Below are positions 26,358-35,308 of a stretch of DNA of 64,000 bases, one piece after another (the first letter of the stretch is position 1; every line of letters begins with the position of its first letter). The notes beneath the pieces are model-generated. The model had not been told where the DNA came from and ran no database searches. It was given only the letters and a program-made list of their open reading frames with translations. A program made the translations under genes and the position numbers. Source of the DNA: Clostridia bacterium (lineage in GTDB: Bacteria > Bacillota_A > Clostridia > Oscillospirales > CAG-272); contig JAFTLD010000014.1 in the NCBI GenBank assembly GCA_017452945.1, forward strand, positions 8,969 to 72,968. Direction: 5' to 3'.

Positions 26358-27731
26358 ATGATCAGAGAATACAGAACAATAGAAGAAGTTGCCGGCCCTT
26401 TGATGCTGGTCAAGCAGGTTGAGGGCGTCAAGTACGACGAGCTTGGCGAGATCGAGCTGCCCGACGGCAGCGTGCGCCGCTGCCGTGTGCTGGAGGTAAA
26501 CGGCAAAAACCTGCTGGTGCAGCTGTTTGAATCCTCTGCAGGTATCAACTTGGCGCATTCCAAGGTGCGCTTTACGGGACACGGTGTGCAGATGCCCGTA
26601 TCCCCTAATATGCTCGGACGCGTATTCAGCGGCATGGGTGAACCGATCGACGGCGGTGCTAAGCTGATTCCCGAAAAAACACCGGATATTAACGGCACAC
26701 CCATCAACCCTGCAGCTCGCTACTATCCTTCCGAGTTTATCCAGACAGGTATTTCTACCATCGACGGCTTGAATACGCTGGTCAGAGGTCAGAAGCTGCC
26801 CATTTTCTCGGGCTCGGGCTTGCCTCACGCAAACCTTGCAGCGCAGATTGCGCGTCAGGCTAAGGTGCGCGGCAGCGATTCCAAGTTTGCCGTTGTGTTT
26901 GCTGCCATCGGTATCACCTTTGAAGAAGCCGATTACTTTATCTCGGATTTCAAAAAGACGGGCGCAATTGACCGCACCGTGCTGTTTATCAACTTGGCAA
27001 GTGACCCTGCAATCGAGAGAATTTCCACGCCCCGTATGGCGCTGACAGCAGCGGAATATCTGGCGTTTGAATGCGATATGCACGTGCTTGTCATCATGAC
27101 CGATATTACCAACTATGCAGAGGCGCTTCGCGAGGTTTCGGCTGCGCGTAAGGAAGTGCCCGGCAGACGCGGTTATCCCGGCTATCTGTATACCGACCTT
27201 GCCACCATGTATGAAAGAGCGGGCAGAAAGATGGGCTCCGAGGGCTCGATTACCATGATTCCCATTCTGTCTATGCCCGAGGATGATAAAACGCACCCCA
27301 TCCCCGACCTGACCGGTTACATTACCGAGGGACAGATCATCCTGTCGCGCGAGATGTACCGCAAGGGCTATATGCCGCCTGTGGACGTGTTGCCCTCGCT
27401 GTCGCGTTTGAAGGACAAGGGCATTGGCGAAGGCAAGACGCGCGAGGATCACTCGGGCGTGCTCAACCAGCTGTTCTCCTCTTATGCAAGAGGCAAGGAG
27501 GCAAAGGAATTGATGGTTGTGCTTGGTGAGGCTGCGCTGACACCCATGGACAGACTTTACGCCAAGTTCTCGGAGGCCTTTGAGGAAAAATTCATCAATC
27601 AGGGCTTCTATGAGGACAGAACCATTGAACAAACGCTTGATATCGGCTGGGAGCTGCTCAGCATCCTTCCCAAGTCCGAGATGAAGCGTATCAAGCCCCA
27701 GTACGTGGATAAGTACTGGCCGAAAAAGTAA
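26358..27731 (+). CDS. ntpB: V-type ATPase regulatory subunit B
   Basis: 457 residues. It shares the ATPase fold with A but lacks a functional P-loop ([15 protein letters not shown] in its place), as expected for B subunits. Other landmarks are [20 protein letters not shown] and [22 protein letters not shown]. It alternates with A in the head; 20 bp separate the genes. Confidence 0.97.
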   Translation: MIREYRTIEEVAGPLMLVKQVEGVKYDELGEIELPDGSVRRCRVLEVNGKNLLVQLFESSAGINLAHSKVRFTGHGVQMPVSPNMLGRVFSGMGEPIDGGAKLIPEKTPDINGTPINPAARYYPSEFIQTGISTIDGLNTLVRGQKLPIFSGSGLPHANLAAQIARQAKVRGSDSKFAVVFAAIGITFEEADYFISDFKKTGAIDRTVLFINLASDPAIERISTPRMALTAAEYLAFECDMHVLVIMTDITNYAEALREVSAARKEVPGRRGYPGYLYTDLATMYERAGRKMGSEGSITMIPILSMPEDDKTHPIPDLTGYITEGQIILSREMYRKGYMPPVDVLPSLSRLKDKGIGEGKTREDHSGVLNQLFSSYARGKEAKELMVVLGEAALTPMDRLYAKFSEAFEEKFINQGFYEDRTIEQTLDIGWELLSILPKSEMKRIKPQYVDKYWPKK

Positions 27732-27785
27732 GACAGAAGATAGAACAAAGCAAGCCGCCCAAAAGAGGACGGCACGGAGGCAATT

Positions 27786-28463
27786 ATGGCACAAACCTAC
27801 AACGTCAATCCGACGCGTATGGAACTGAAAAAAATGCAGACGCGTTACGCAAACGCCCGCAGAGGACACAAGCTGCTCAAGGACAAGCGTGACGGCCTGA
27901 TGAAGCAGTTCTTGGAAACCGTGCGGCAGAATAAGGAGCTTCGAGAGAAGGTTGAGGCAGCCCTTTCGGGTGTGTACGGTAGCCTTTCCATCGCGAGTGC
28001 AGTATCGGGGCCGCTGGTGATGGAGGAATCGCTCATGCTGCCCAAAAAGCAGGGAACACTGGACGTGGGCTACCGGAATATCATGAGTGTGACAGTACCG
28101 GAATTTTCTCTGGAGATCACGGGCAAGGACGGACAGGACAGCTATAATTACGGCTTAGCGTTTACCTCGGGTGAGCTTGATGCCTCTTTGGCGCAAATGA
28201 GCGGGATCTTAGAGGATCTCGTGGCACTTGCACAGAGTGAGAAGACGGTGCAGCTGCTGGCGCAGGAGATCGAAAAAACGCGCCGCCGTGTCAATGCCTT
28301 GGAATATATTATGATCCCCAAGTATTTGGCGACCATCAAGTCGATCAAGATGAAGCTGGACGAAAACGACCGCGGTAATACGACACGCTTGATGAAGGTC
28401 AAAGACATGATGATCAAGGCACAGCGCGAGGCAGGGCAGGCGGACGAGGACGAGGACGACTAA
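27786..28463 (+). CDS. ntpD: V-type ATPase subunit D
   Basis: 225 residues, the coiled-coil central shaft. The family start (NPTRMELKKM, RGHKLLKDKRDGLM) and the C-terminal KTRRRVNALEYIMIPK-like block are present, with an acidic tail (ADEDEDD). Last gene of the operon, followed after 24 bp by a strong terminator. Confidence 0.95.
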   Translation: MAQTYNVNPTRMELKKMQTRYANARRGHKLLKDKRDGLMKQFLETVRQNKELREKVEAALSGVYGSLSIASAVSGPLVMEESLMLPKKQGTLDVGYRNIMSVTVPEFSLEITGKDGQDSYNYGLAFTSGELDASLAQMSGILEDLVALAQSEKTVQLLAQEIEKTRRRVNALEYIMIPKYLATIKSIKMKLDENDRGNTTRLMKVKDMMIKAQREAGQADEDEDD

Positions 28464-28487
28464 AATCGGAACCAAATACGCAATATT

Positions 28488-28523
28488 CACGGTGGACGGC
28501 AATGGCCGTCCACCGTGTTTTTT
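28488..28523 (+). terminator. terminator of the V-ATPase operon
   Basis: Perfect 13-bp stem (28488-28500 with 28505-28517), 4-base loop, then T6. Confidence 0.9.
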
Positions 28524-28901
28524 CGTAAAACATTGCTGATTTGACGGCAGTAACAAGCTTTTCCTCTTTTGACAAAAATAAACAAACGGTTACAAAATAA
28601 ACAAAAAATCGAATAATTTTGCAAAGATAAAGCGAACCGCCAGAGCCGATGCGCCTCGCGCTTTTACGTGGCTTCCCGCCATTTCCCACGCATTCACATG
28701 CGAAATTGTGCGTCCGTCCGACAAATCCGCGTATTCTTCGGCCATTGTAAGCTGCCCGATTTCGACGCCTTGACGACCGTGCTTTTTTCTCGTTTTTTCG
28801 CGCCGGTCGCACCGCGGTGGAAAAATGTGGAAACTGATATGCCGCAAAGAGATTTTTGCCTGCCTTTTGGTGCTTGAAACGCGTCTGTTCATGCGAAAAA
28901 C
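28524..28901. other. 378-bp intergenic stretch, no feature recognised
   Basis: AT-rich for the first 100 bp, then GC-richer. I see no convincing gene, RNA or repeat; open frames on the minus strand here have no ribosome site or coherent protein. Confidence 0.4.
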
Positions 28902-28930
28902 TTGACAAGGGAAGGGTTATGTGTTAGAAT
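28902..28930 (+). promoter_or_regulatory. promoter of the GHKL/pilus operon
   Basis: TTGACA (28902-28907), 17-bp spacer, TAGAAT (28925-28930). Because the start site would fall near 28937, the ATG codons at 28931/28934 cannot be used and the kinase must start further down. Confidence 0.75.
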
Positions 28931-29005
28931 ATGATGAAGAATTATAATGCAGAAACTATGTTCGATTCGTTTGTGCTGATCTGCAGGAAAGGGAGACAAC
29001 GGGCT

Positions 29006-30598
29006 ATGGGAAAAGCGTCGATCCGCAACAGGGTCAAAAACGCGTGGGAATATAAACGCACGGCATTTTTGTGGACCGTGCTTTCCGTGCTTGTATTTGC
29101 CGTGATGTGTGCGCTGTTCGGCCAATTCTCGGATGCTTACTTTACCTCCGGGCACTTTACCGATCTGCTTGTCGATGCAGGGAATGCGGATGGTTTGATC
29201 TACATGGTTCTTGACGACTACGTCCTGATGTCGTTTTTGCTTTTGATGTTCGCACTGTGCTGCTTCACGTTTCTGAGTCAGATGTGGACAGACGATGTTT
29301 CCGATTATTACATCCTGCTTCTTTTGTGGAGCCTGGGCTTTTATATTCTGTACGGTTTGAATTTGTTCAACCCCGGCGGTGGATCGCTGAATTACCTTGT
29401 GCGTGTGCTGTCGGATACGTTATATCAGCTATCGACTGTTCCGCTTCTTTTGTGTCTTTATACCAAGACCGAGCGTTACCGTGGATTTTTGCGCAGCGTG
29501 CTGGTTATTGAATACGTGCTTTGCGCGATCTTTGCGCTGCTGTCCGTTACGGGACTTTTCCCGCAGGTGTTCTCCTACGTCAGATTGGTGTCCGACCTTT
29601 TGTTTTGCGGTATGCTGGTCGGTGTGTTGATCATCGGATTTAAGGAGGCTAAGCTGGGGAACGGATTTTTCCGTTGGTTCTGTCCCTTGATGGCGGTGGA
29701 GCTGATCGCTATGGGGGCGGTGACGCTGATCGCCATGGTCAGTGACGGCGGAGGATTGTATATGCAGCGCAGAGTGTTTGATGAGATCGTACAGAATTTT
29801 AATCTGACGCCTCTTCGAGAGTATTATCTCCAGCGTATGGTGCTGATCAATCTGATGCTGATCCTGTTTATTCGGTTTATCACCGAAACCATGCATAACA
29901 AAACCCTTATCCGTGTACTTAACTACGAAAAAGAATCTGCGCAGGGCTACGCAGCGGCAGTGCGCGAGAGGATAGACGAGGTACGGCGCGTCAAGCATGA
30001 TACCATGCATCATATCAATGCGTGTCATATGCTGTACAATCAGGGCGAATACGATCGTTTGGGTGAATACCTGCGAGAGCTGCAGACCGACGGTCAGGCT
30101 ATCGCACCGCTGCAATACAGCAATAACCTCATGATCGACTATATCGTTATGAGCTTTTCCAAAAAGGCAGAGGCAAAGCAGATCTCTATGCAGACGGATC
30201 TTGCCGTGCTGCCCGAGCTTGAGATCTCGGATTCGGATCTGTGCTCGCTGCTTAACAATATTCTGCAAAATGCATTTGACGCTTGCTTAAGGCTTTCTGA
30301 CGCCGAGAAGCGTTGGGTGCGCCTTGAGGTCTCGGTGGACGAGAACAAGGTATATTTCACCTGCATGAATTCCTGTGACGGCTATTTCATCCGGGATAAC
30401 GGCAGGTATCTGACCACCAAAGGGGACGGAACTGCACATGGCTACGGCATGAGCATTATTCGCGGGCTTTGCCGTCGAAACGGCGGCGCAATGGCCTCCC
30501 AGGTCAACGGCAACAGCTTTACTATGAAGGTGGCGTTGCCTTATCATACGGATAACGAGAGGGGAATACGGCATGACATCCAAAAAGAGGATCAGTGA
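29006..30598 (+). CDS. GHKL-type sensor histidine kinase (AgrC-like)
   Basis: 530 residues from ATG 29006 (GGGAG 10 bases upstream). Six to seven membrane helices (~15-300) form the sensor. Then comes an H-box-like RRVKHDTMHHIN with the candidate phospho-His near residue 331, the N-box LLNNILQNAFDAC (~415-427) and a G-box GTAHGYGMSIIRGLCRRNGG. This layout is that of AgrC/ComD-type kinases, which sense peptides or other extracellular cues. No response regulator is adjacent. The gene overlaps pilB by 26 bp, so it is transcribed and probably translated together with the pilus genes. Confidence 0.85.
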   Translation: MGKASIRNRVKNAWEYKRTAFLWTVLSVLVFAVMCALFGQFSDAYFTSGHFTDLLVDAGNADGLIYMVLDDYVLMSFLLLMFALCCFTFLSQMWTDDVSDYYILLLLWSLGFYILYGLNLFNPGGGSLNYLVRVLSDTLYQLSTVPLLLCLYTKTERYRGFLRSVLVIEYVLCAIFALLSVTGLFPQVFSYVRLVSDLLFCGMLVGVLIIGFKEAKLGNGFFRWFCPLMAVELIAMGAVTLIAMVSDGGGLYMQRRVFDEIVQNFNLTPLREYYLQRMVLINLMLILFIRFITETMHNKTLIRVLNYEKESAQGYAAAVRERIDEVRRVKHDTMHHINACHMLYNQGEYDRLGEYLRELQTDGQAIAPLQYSNNLMIDYIVMSFSKKAEAKQISMQTDLAVLPELEISDSDLCSLLNNILQNAFDACLRLSDAEKRWVRLEVSVDENKVYFTCMNSCDGYFIRDNGRYLTTKGDGTAHGYGMSIIRGLCRRNGGAMASQVNGNSFTMKVALPYHTDNERGIRHDIQKEDQ

Positions 30599-32264
30599 GA
30601 TTCTTGTAGATAACCACCAAATGACCCGTGCGCAAGCCGATCAGATCTTTGCGGTCATGCAGGCGGGCAGAACGGGTAAGAGCGAGCAGGAGCTGATATT
30701 AGAGCGCGAGTTTGCCGCTGAAAAGGATATTGCGGGCGCGGTTGCTTTCAAGTACGGACTGCCTTTGGTGGAGCTGGAGGGCAAAGCGCTGGATCACGAT
30801 CTGATCCGCCGCGTGGATATCAGTGTTCTCAAAAAGCACCGCGTTGTACCCGTGGCGCTGACGGAGGACGTACCTCCGGTCATGAAGCTGGCTATGTTCA
30901 ACCCCATGAACGCAGGTGCGATTGAGGACGTGGAGCTGCTTTCCCGCCTTCAGATCGAGCCGGTGGTATCGACCGCGACCGAGATCATGAATGCTATCGA
31001 CAAGTGCTTCGGTACCGAAACGATGCGCTCGGCGGTCGACCAGTTTACCAGAGAAAGAGAAAAGAATGCGCAAGCCGCTGAGGAAGAGCGCGGTGAGGAC
31101 GTCAGCTCGGCTCCCATCGTCGTGCTGGTCAATACGCTGCTTGAACAGGCTGCGCGTCAGAGAGCGTCGGATATTCACTTTGAGGCGCTGCAGGAGTCCC
31201 TGCGCGTGCGTTTCCGTATTGACGGCGTGATGTATACAAAACATAAGTATTCCAGTGAGCTGACCGGTGCCGTGCTTGCAAGAATCAAAATTTTGTCGGG
31301 CATGGATATTTCGGAAAAGAGAAAGCCGCAGGATGGCAGAATGACCTATTTGGTAGACGGCAGAGAATACGATATCCGTGTGTCCGTGCTGCCTACCTCA
31401 TACGGAGAAAAGTGCGTTATGCGTCTTGCGCTCAAAAAGAGCCTGAGCAGAAATAAGAGTACGCTGGGACTTGGCAAGGAGGATATGGAAAAATTTGACC
31501 ATATCATGTCCTACCCCAACGGTATCGTGCTGGTAACAGGCCCTACGGGTTCGGGTAAGTCTACCACACTTTACACGGTGCTCAGTGAAAAGAACCGTGA
31601 CGAGGTCAACATCGTCACAGTTGAGGACCCTGTCGAGGCAAATATCGACGGCATCAATCAGGTACAGGTCAACCCCAAGGCGGAGCTGACGTTTGCGAGT
31701 GCGCTGCGTTCGATCTTGCGTCAGGACCCCGATATCATCATGATCGGTGAGATCCGTGACGTCGAGACCGCGATGATCGCGATCCAGGCGTCGATCACAG
31801 GCCACTTGGTGGTCAGCACCCTGCATACCAACAGTGCGGCAAATACGGTCACGCGTCTTTTGGATATGGGCGTGGATTCGTATCTGATCGCAGACTCGGT
31901 AGTAGGTATCATCGCGCAGCGACTGGTGCGCAGACTCTGTCCCAACTGCAAAAAGATGCGCCGCGCCGAGGCGTACGAGCTGGAATTTATGGGTAAGGAT
32001 CCCAACGTGCCCACCAATATCTGGGAGCCTTGCGGCTGTCAGAGCTGCAACGGCACGGGCTATTACGGCCGAATCGGTGTGTATGAGATATTGGAGATGT
32101 CCCCTGAGGTCAAGAGATTGATCAACAAGCACGCCAATGCTGAGGAGATCAAGGAGCAGGCACTCAAGGATGGCATGCAGACGCTGCGTATGAGCGCAAC
32201 CAAGCTGGCGCTTTCGGGCATTACGTCCTTCCAGGAGATCCTGAGCGTTTCTTACGAAAACTGA
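30573..32264 (+). CDS. pilB: type IV pilus assembly ATPase PilB/GspE
   Basis: 563 residues: N-terminal GspE_N domain (~1-150), then the secretion ATPase core with Walker A GPTGSGKST (~324-332), Asp box VEDPVEANIDGINQVQVN, Walker B region DPDIIMIGEIRD and His box TGHLVVSTLHTN. A four-cysteine zinc motif (CPNC ... CQSC) lies near residues 456-495, which is typical of extension ATPases and not of PilT. It powers pilus assembly at the inner face of the membrane. Confidence 0.95.
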   Translation: MTSKKRISEILVDNHQMTRAQADQIFAVMQAGRTGKSEQELILEREFAAEKDIAGAVAFKYGLPLVELEGKALDHDLIRRVDISVLKKHRVVPVALTEDVPPVMKLAMFNPMNAGAIEDVELLSRLQIEPVVSTATEIMNAIDKCFGTETMRSAVDQFTREREKNAQAAEEERGEDVSSAPIVVLVNTLLEQAARQRASDIHFEALQESLRVRFRIDGVMYTKHKYSSELTGAVLARIKILSGMDISEKRKPQDGRMTYLVDGREYDIRVSVLPTSYGEKCVMRLALKKSLSRNKSTLGLGKEDMEKFDHIMSYPNGIVLVTGPTGSGKSTTLYTVLSEKNRDEVNIVTVEDPVEANIDGINQVQVNPKAELTFASALRSILRQDPDIIMIGEIRDVETAMIAIQASITGHLVVSTLHTNSAANTVTRLLDMGVDSYLIADSVVGIIAQRLVRRLCPNCKKMRRAEAYELEFMGKDPNVPTNIWEPCGCQSCNGTGYYGRIGVYEILEMSPEVKRLINKHANAEEIKEQALKDGMQTLRMSATKLALSGITSFQEILSVSYEN

Positions 32265-32302
32265 TAAATTTGAAGATCGATGAAAGATAAAACGGAGTGA
32301 AT

Positions 32303-33367
32303 ATGGTAACCATCAGACAGATTTTGACCACGGGAGCCGAGCACGTTTGCTCGGATATCCATCTGACGGTCGGCAGACCGGTCGAATACCGTGTGCAGGG
32401 TGCTTTCGTGTCCTATGATGAGCAAGTGCTGACAACAAAGGATATACAGGGCGTGTTCGATGAAATGCTCAATGAGCGTACGCGTCGCACGCTGGAGCGG
32501 GACGGTGAGGTCGACTTTGCATTCACGCTGGAGGGATGCGGCAGATTGCGCTGCAACCTGTATATGGAAAGCGGCAGACCTGCTGCGGCCATGCGTCTTT
32601 TGCCCGTCAGCATTCCCACCACGACGCAGTGCGGTACCCCCGAGGCGGTCGTACGTGCATCGGGCAAGCAAAAGGGACTGCTTTTGGTCACAGGACCTAC
32701 AGGTCACGGTAAGTCCACCACGCAGGCCGCACTGATCCACCACATCAACAGACACCATAAGCGTCATATCATCACGCTCGAGGACCCGATAGAGTACGTG
32801 CATACCTCGGATCAGTCCATCATTCACCAGCGTGAGGTCGGAGTGGATACCATGTCTTTCTCGGCAGCGCTGCGTGCGGCGCTGCGTCAGGACCCTGACG
32901 TGATTCTGGTCGGTGAGATGCGTGACCCCGAGACCATTTCCATCGCGATCAGTGCAGCCGAGACGGGACACCTTGTCATCGCGACGCTGCATACCAATAA
33001 TACCTCGTCTACCATTGACCGTATCATTGACGCATTCCCCGCAGAGCAGCAGTCGCAGATCCGCGTGCAGCTGTCCTCGGTGTTGGAGTGCGTGGTGTGC
33101 CAGAACCTGGTTCCCACGGTGGATGGCAAGCGTACTGCTGTGTATGAGGTTCTGATTCCCACTATGGCGATCAGAAATATGATCCGCGAGAATAAAACCC
33201 CGCAGCTTCCGTCCGCTTTGCAGACCGGTAAGAAATTCGGTATGCAGACCAAGGACGACCACTTGAACGAGCTGTATCGCAACGGTGTGATCACCAGAGA
33301 AACAGCAATAAAATATGCAGAGGATGAACAAACGCTGACCAAGAAAATGGAAGGCTTTGGACATTGA
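32303..33367 (+). CDS. pilT: pilus retraction ATPase PilT
   Basis: 354 residues, the usual PilT length. It lacks the zinc motif and GspE_N domain. Walker A is GPTGHGKST (~131-139), followed by ITLEDPIEYVH and DPDVILVGEMRD. The C-terminus lacks a perfect AIRNLIRE motif but has AIRNMIRENK, its equivalent in PilT. Start ATG 32303 has CGGAG 5 bases upstream. Its presence means these pili can probably retract, allowing twitching or DNA uptake. Confidence 0.93.
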   Translation: MVTIRQILTTGAEHVCSDIHLTVGRPVEYRVQGAFVSYDEQVLTTKDIQGVFDEMLNERTRRTLERDGEVDFAFTLEGCGRLRCNLYMESGRPAAAMRLLPVSIPTTTQCGTPEAVVRASGKQKGLLLVTGPTGHGKSTTQAALIHHINRHHKRHIITLEDPIEYVHTSDQSIIHQREVGVDTMSFSAALRAALRQDPDVILVGEMRDPETISIAISAAETGHLVIATLHTNNTSSTIDRIIDAFPAEQQSQIRVQLSSVLECVVCQNLVPTVDGKRTAVYEVLIPTMAIRNMIRENKTPQLPSALQTGKKFGMQTKDDHLNELYRNGVITRETAIKYAEDEQTLTKKMEGFGH

Positions 33368-33380
33368 TAAGGAGTAACGA

Positions 33381-34601
33381 ATGCCAACTTACGGATATGA
33401 AGCCATCAATAAGAGTGGCAGTAAAAAGAAGGGCAGCGTAGAAGCCCCGGATATTCAGCAGGCGCGACAGCAGCTGGTTGCCGAGGGTCTGACGCCCATT
33501 GAGATCAAGGAACAGAATCTTCTGACCAGGGATATTGAGCTTTCGTTTTTGAACAGCGTCAAGCCGCGTGAGCTGAGCGTGTTCTGTCACCAGTTCGTCA
33601 GCGTCATGGATGCAGGCGTACCGGTTGCCGAGGCGTTGGATCTGCTTGGCCAGCAGACCGAAAACAAAACCTTGCGCAAAGCAATATTCAATACGCAAAA
33701 GGAGATCCAACAGGGCGAGATGCTGGCGGACTCCATGAGAAAGCAGGGCAAGCGTATCTTTGCGCCTATGTTTACCAACATGGTCTCTGCGGGCGAGGCC
33801 TCGGGTAATTTGTCCGTTGCCTTTACCCGTATGGCAGACTATTATGAAAACGCAAATAAAACCAAAGCGGCACTGCAAAAGGCAATGATATATCCTGCCG
33901 TGGTATTGATCGTTGTGGTCATTGTCATGTTTATCATGATGATTTTCGTGCTTCCCACCTTTAAGGATATCTTTGCGGATATGGGTGCGGAATTGCCTTG
34001 GATCACGCGCGTGATTATGGGCATGAGTGATTTCTTTGTCGGATACTGGTGGTTGATCCTGATTGTCGGAGGCTTGACGGCTCTTGGCATATGGTTGTTC
34101 TCGCGCAGTAAAACAGGAACGTATTTCTTTGCCTGGATGGCACGTAAGCTGCCGATTTTTGGACCCATGACCGTTAAGACTGCTTCCGCTGAGTTTGCAA
34201 GAACCTTTGCTACGCTGACTGCTTCGGGTATCCCCATCATTGAGGCACTTGAGATCGTCTCGCGCAGTATGACCAATATTTATTTCAAAGAGGGCCTTTT
34301 GAAGGCGAGAGAGCAGGTCGCGGTGGGAACCACTCTGGCATCTGCCCTGCAGCAGACCGGCCTGTTCCCACATATGGTGATCCATATGGTCAGGATTGGT
34401 GAAGAATCGGGCGACTTGGAAAAAATGCTGGACAAGCTGTCGGAATATTACGACGACGAGGTGCAGGCGGCAACCAAAAACGTCATGGCCTTGTTAGAGC
34501 CGATGATCATCGTGCTTTTGTGCGGTGTGGTTGGCGTTGTAGCCATTGGCGTGTTGCTGCCCATGTTTGAAATGTACAGCATGTACGACCAATACTTATA
34601 A
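33381..34601 (+). CDS. pilC: pilus inner-membrane platform protein PilC/GspF
   Basis: 406 residues with two T2SSF domains, each ending in a membrane helix. Landmarks are the N-terminal YEAINKSGSKKKGSVEAPD, then GVPVAEALDLL and GIPIIEALEIVSR. It connects the ATPases with the pilin-extraction machinery. It lies 13 bp after pilT and 9 bp before the peptidase. Confidence 0.94.
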   Translation: MPTYGYEAINKSGSKKKGSVEAPDIQQARQQLVAEGLTPIEIKEQNLLTRDIELSFLNSVKPRELSVFCHQFVSVMDAGVPVAEALDLLGQQTENKTLRKAIFNTQKEIQQGEMLADSMRKQGKRIFAPMFTNMVSAGEASGNLSVAFTRMADYYENANKTKAALQKAMIYPAVVLIVVVIVMFIMMIFVLPTFKDIFADMGAELPWITRVIMGMSDFFVGYWWLILIVGGLTALGIWLFSRSKTGTYFFAWMARKLPIFGPMTVKTASAEFARTFATLTASGIPIIEALEIVSRSMTNIYFKEGLLKAREQVAVGTTLASALQQTGLFPHMVIHMVRIGEESGDLEKMLDKLSEYYDDEVQAATKNVMALLEPMIIVLLCGVVGVVAIGVLLPMFEMYSMYDQYL

Positions 34602-34610
34602 GGAGAAGTT

Positions 34611-35261
34611 ATGCATCCTGCTTTGTTGATCGGCGGTGCTGCTCTGTGCGGCGCAGGCGCGGGTGCTGCATGCATCCCGCTTGTCAATCGCTATTTGATA
34701 AAACTTGAAAAAAACAAGCTCTCGGGCAAAGCCTGTGCAGCCTTTATCATCATCCTGGCGCTTTTATGGGCAGCCACCTTTGGCGTAAAGGGATGGGGAG
34801 CATCGGCAATATTGATTGCGCTTGCAGCATCTGCCTTGCTGTCCTTGAGCTGGATTGACTGGAACACATACGAGATTCCCTTTGCGTACAACGTATTCAT
34901 ATTTGCGTTGGGCGTGTTGGCGTTGGTGTTCGATCTGTCCCATTGGTATGAGTACGCAATAGGCTTTGTTGCAGTCAGTTTGCCGCTTATGGCGCTGTTC
35001 TACATATCCAAGGGCGCTGCGATCGGTGGCGGTGACGTCAAGCTGATGGCTGCGTGCGGCATGCTGCTGGGATGGAAATTGGTATTGCTTGGATTTGTGC
35101 TGGGGTGTATCATAGGTTCTGTGGTGCATCTTTTGCGCATGAAAATAACGGGCGAGCGACATATGCTTGCCATGGGGCCTTATTTGTCGATCGGTGTCTT
35201 TTTGGCAGCCTTGTTCGGCAATGCGGCCATTGCATGGTATCTTTCCATGCTGGGCCTTTAA
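34611..35261 (+). CDS. pilD: prepilin peptidase (A24), peptidase domain only
   Basis: 216 residues, six to seven helices. The two catalytic aspartates of the A24 family are visible in WIDWNTYEIP (Asp ~83) and GGGDVKLM (Asp ~142). The N-terminal methyltransferase domain with its CxxC zinc pairs, present in full-length PilD (~260-290 residues), is missing, so pilin processing may occur without N-methylation or with a separate methylase. The gene overlaps nothing and has AAGGAG before the ATG. Confidence 0.88.
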   Translation: MHPALLIGGAALCGAGAGAACIPLVNRYLIKLEKNKLSGKACAAFIIILALLWAATFGVKGWGASAILIALAASALLSLSWIDWNTYEIPFAYNVFIFALGVLALVFDLSHWYEYAIGFVAVSLPLMALFYISKGAAIGGGDVKLMAACGMLLGWKLVLLGFVLGCIIGSVVHLLRMKITGERHMLAMGPYLSIGVFLAALFGNAAIAWYLSMLGL

Positions 35262-35308
35262 TGCAGCCCATATTCGCATATTAATTATTGAAAGGAAAGG
35301 TAACTCTG

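Noticed and set aside
28414..28908. Minus-strand frame covering the gap after the V-ATPase operon
   Set aside because: It runs through the terminator hairpin, has no ribosome site and gives a low-complexity basic translation.
28931..29005. Longer N-terminus for the GHKL kinase starting at 28931
   Set aside because: That ATG touches the -10 box of the promoter (28925-28930), so it would not be within the transcript.
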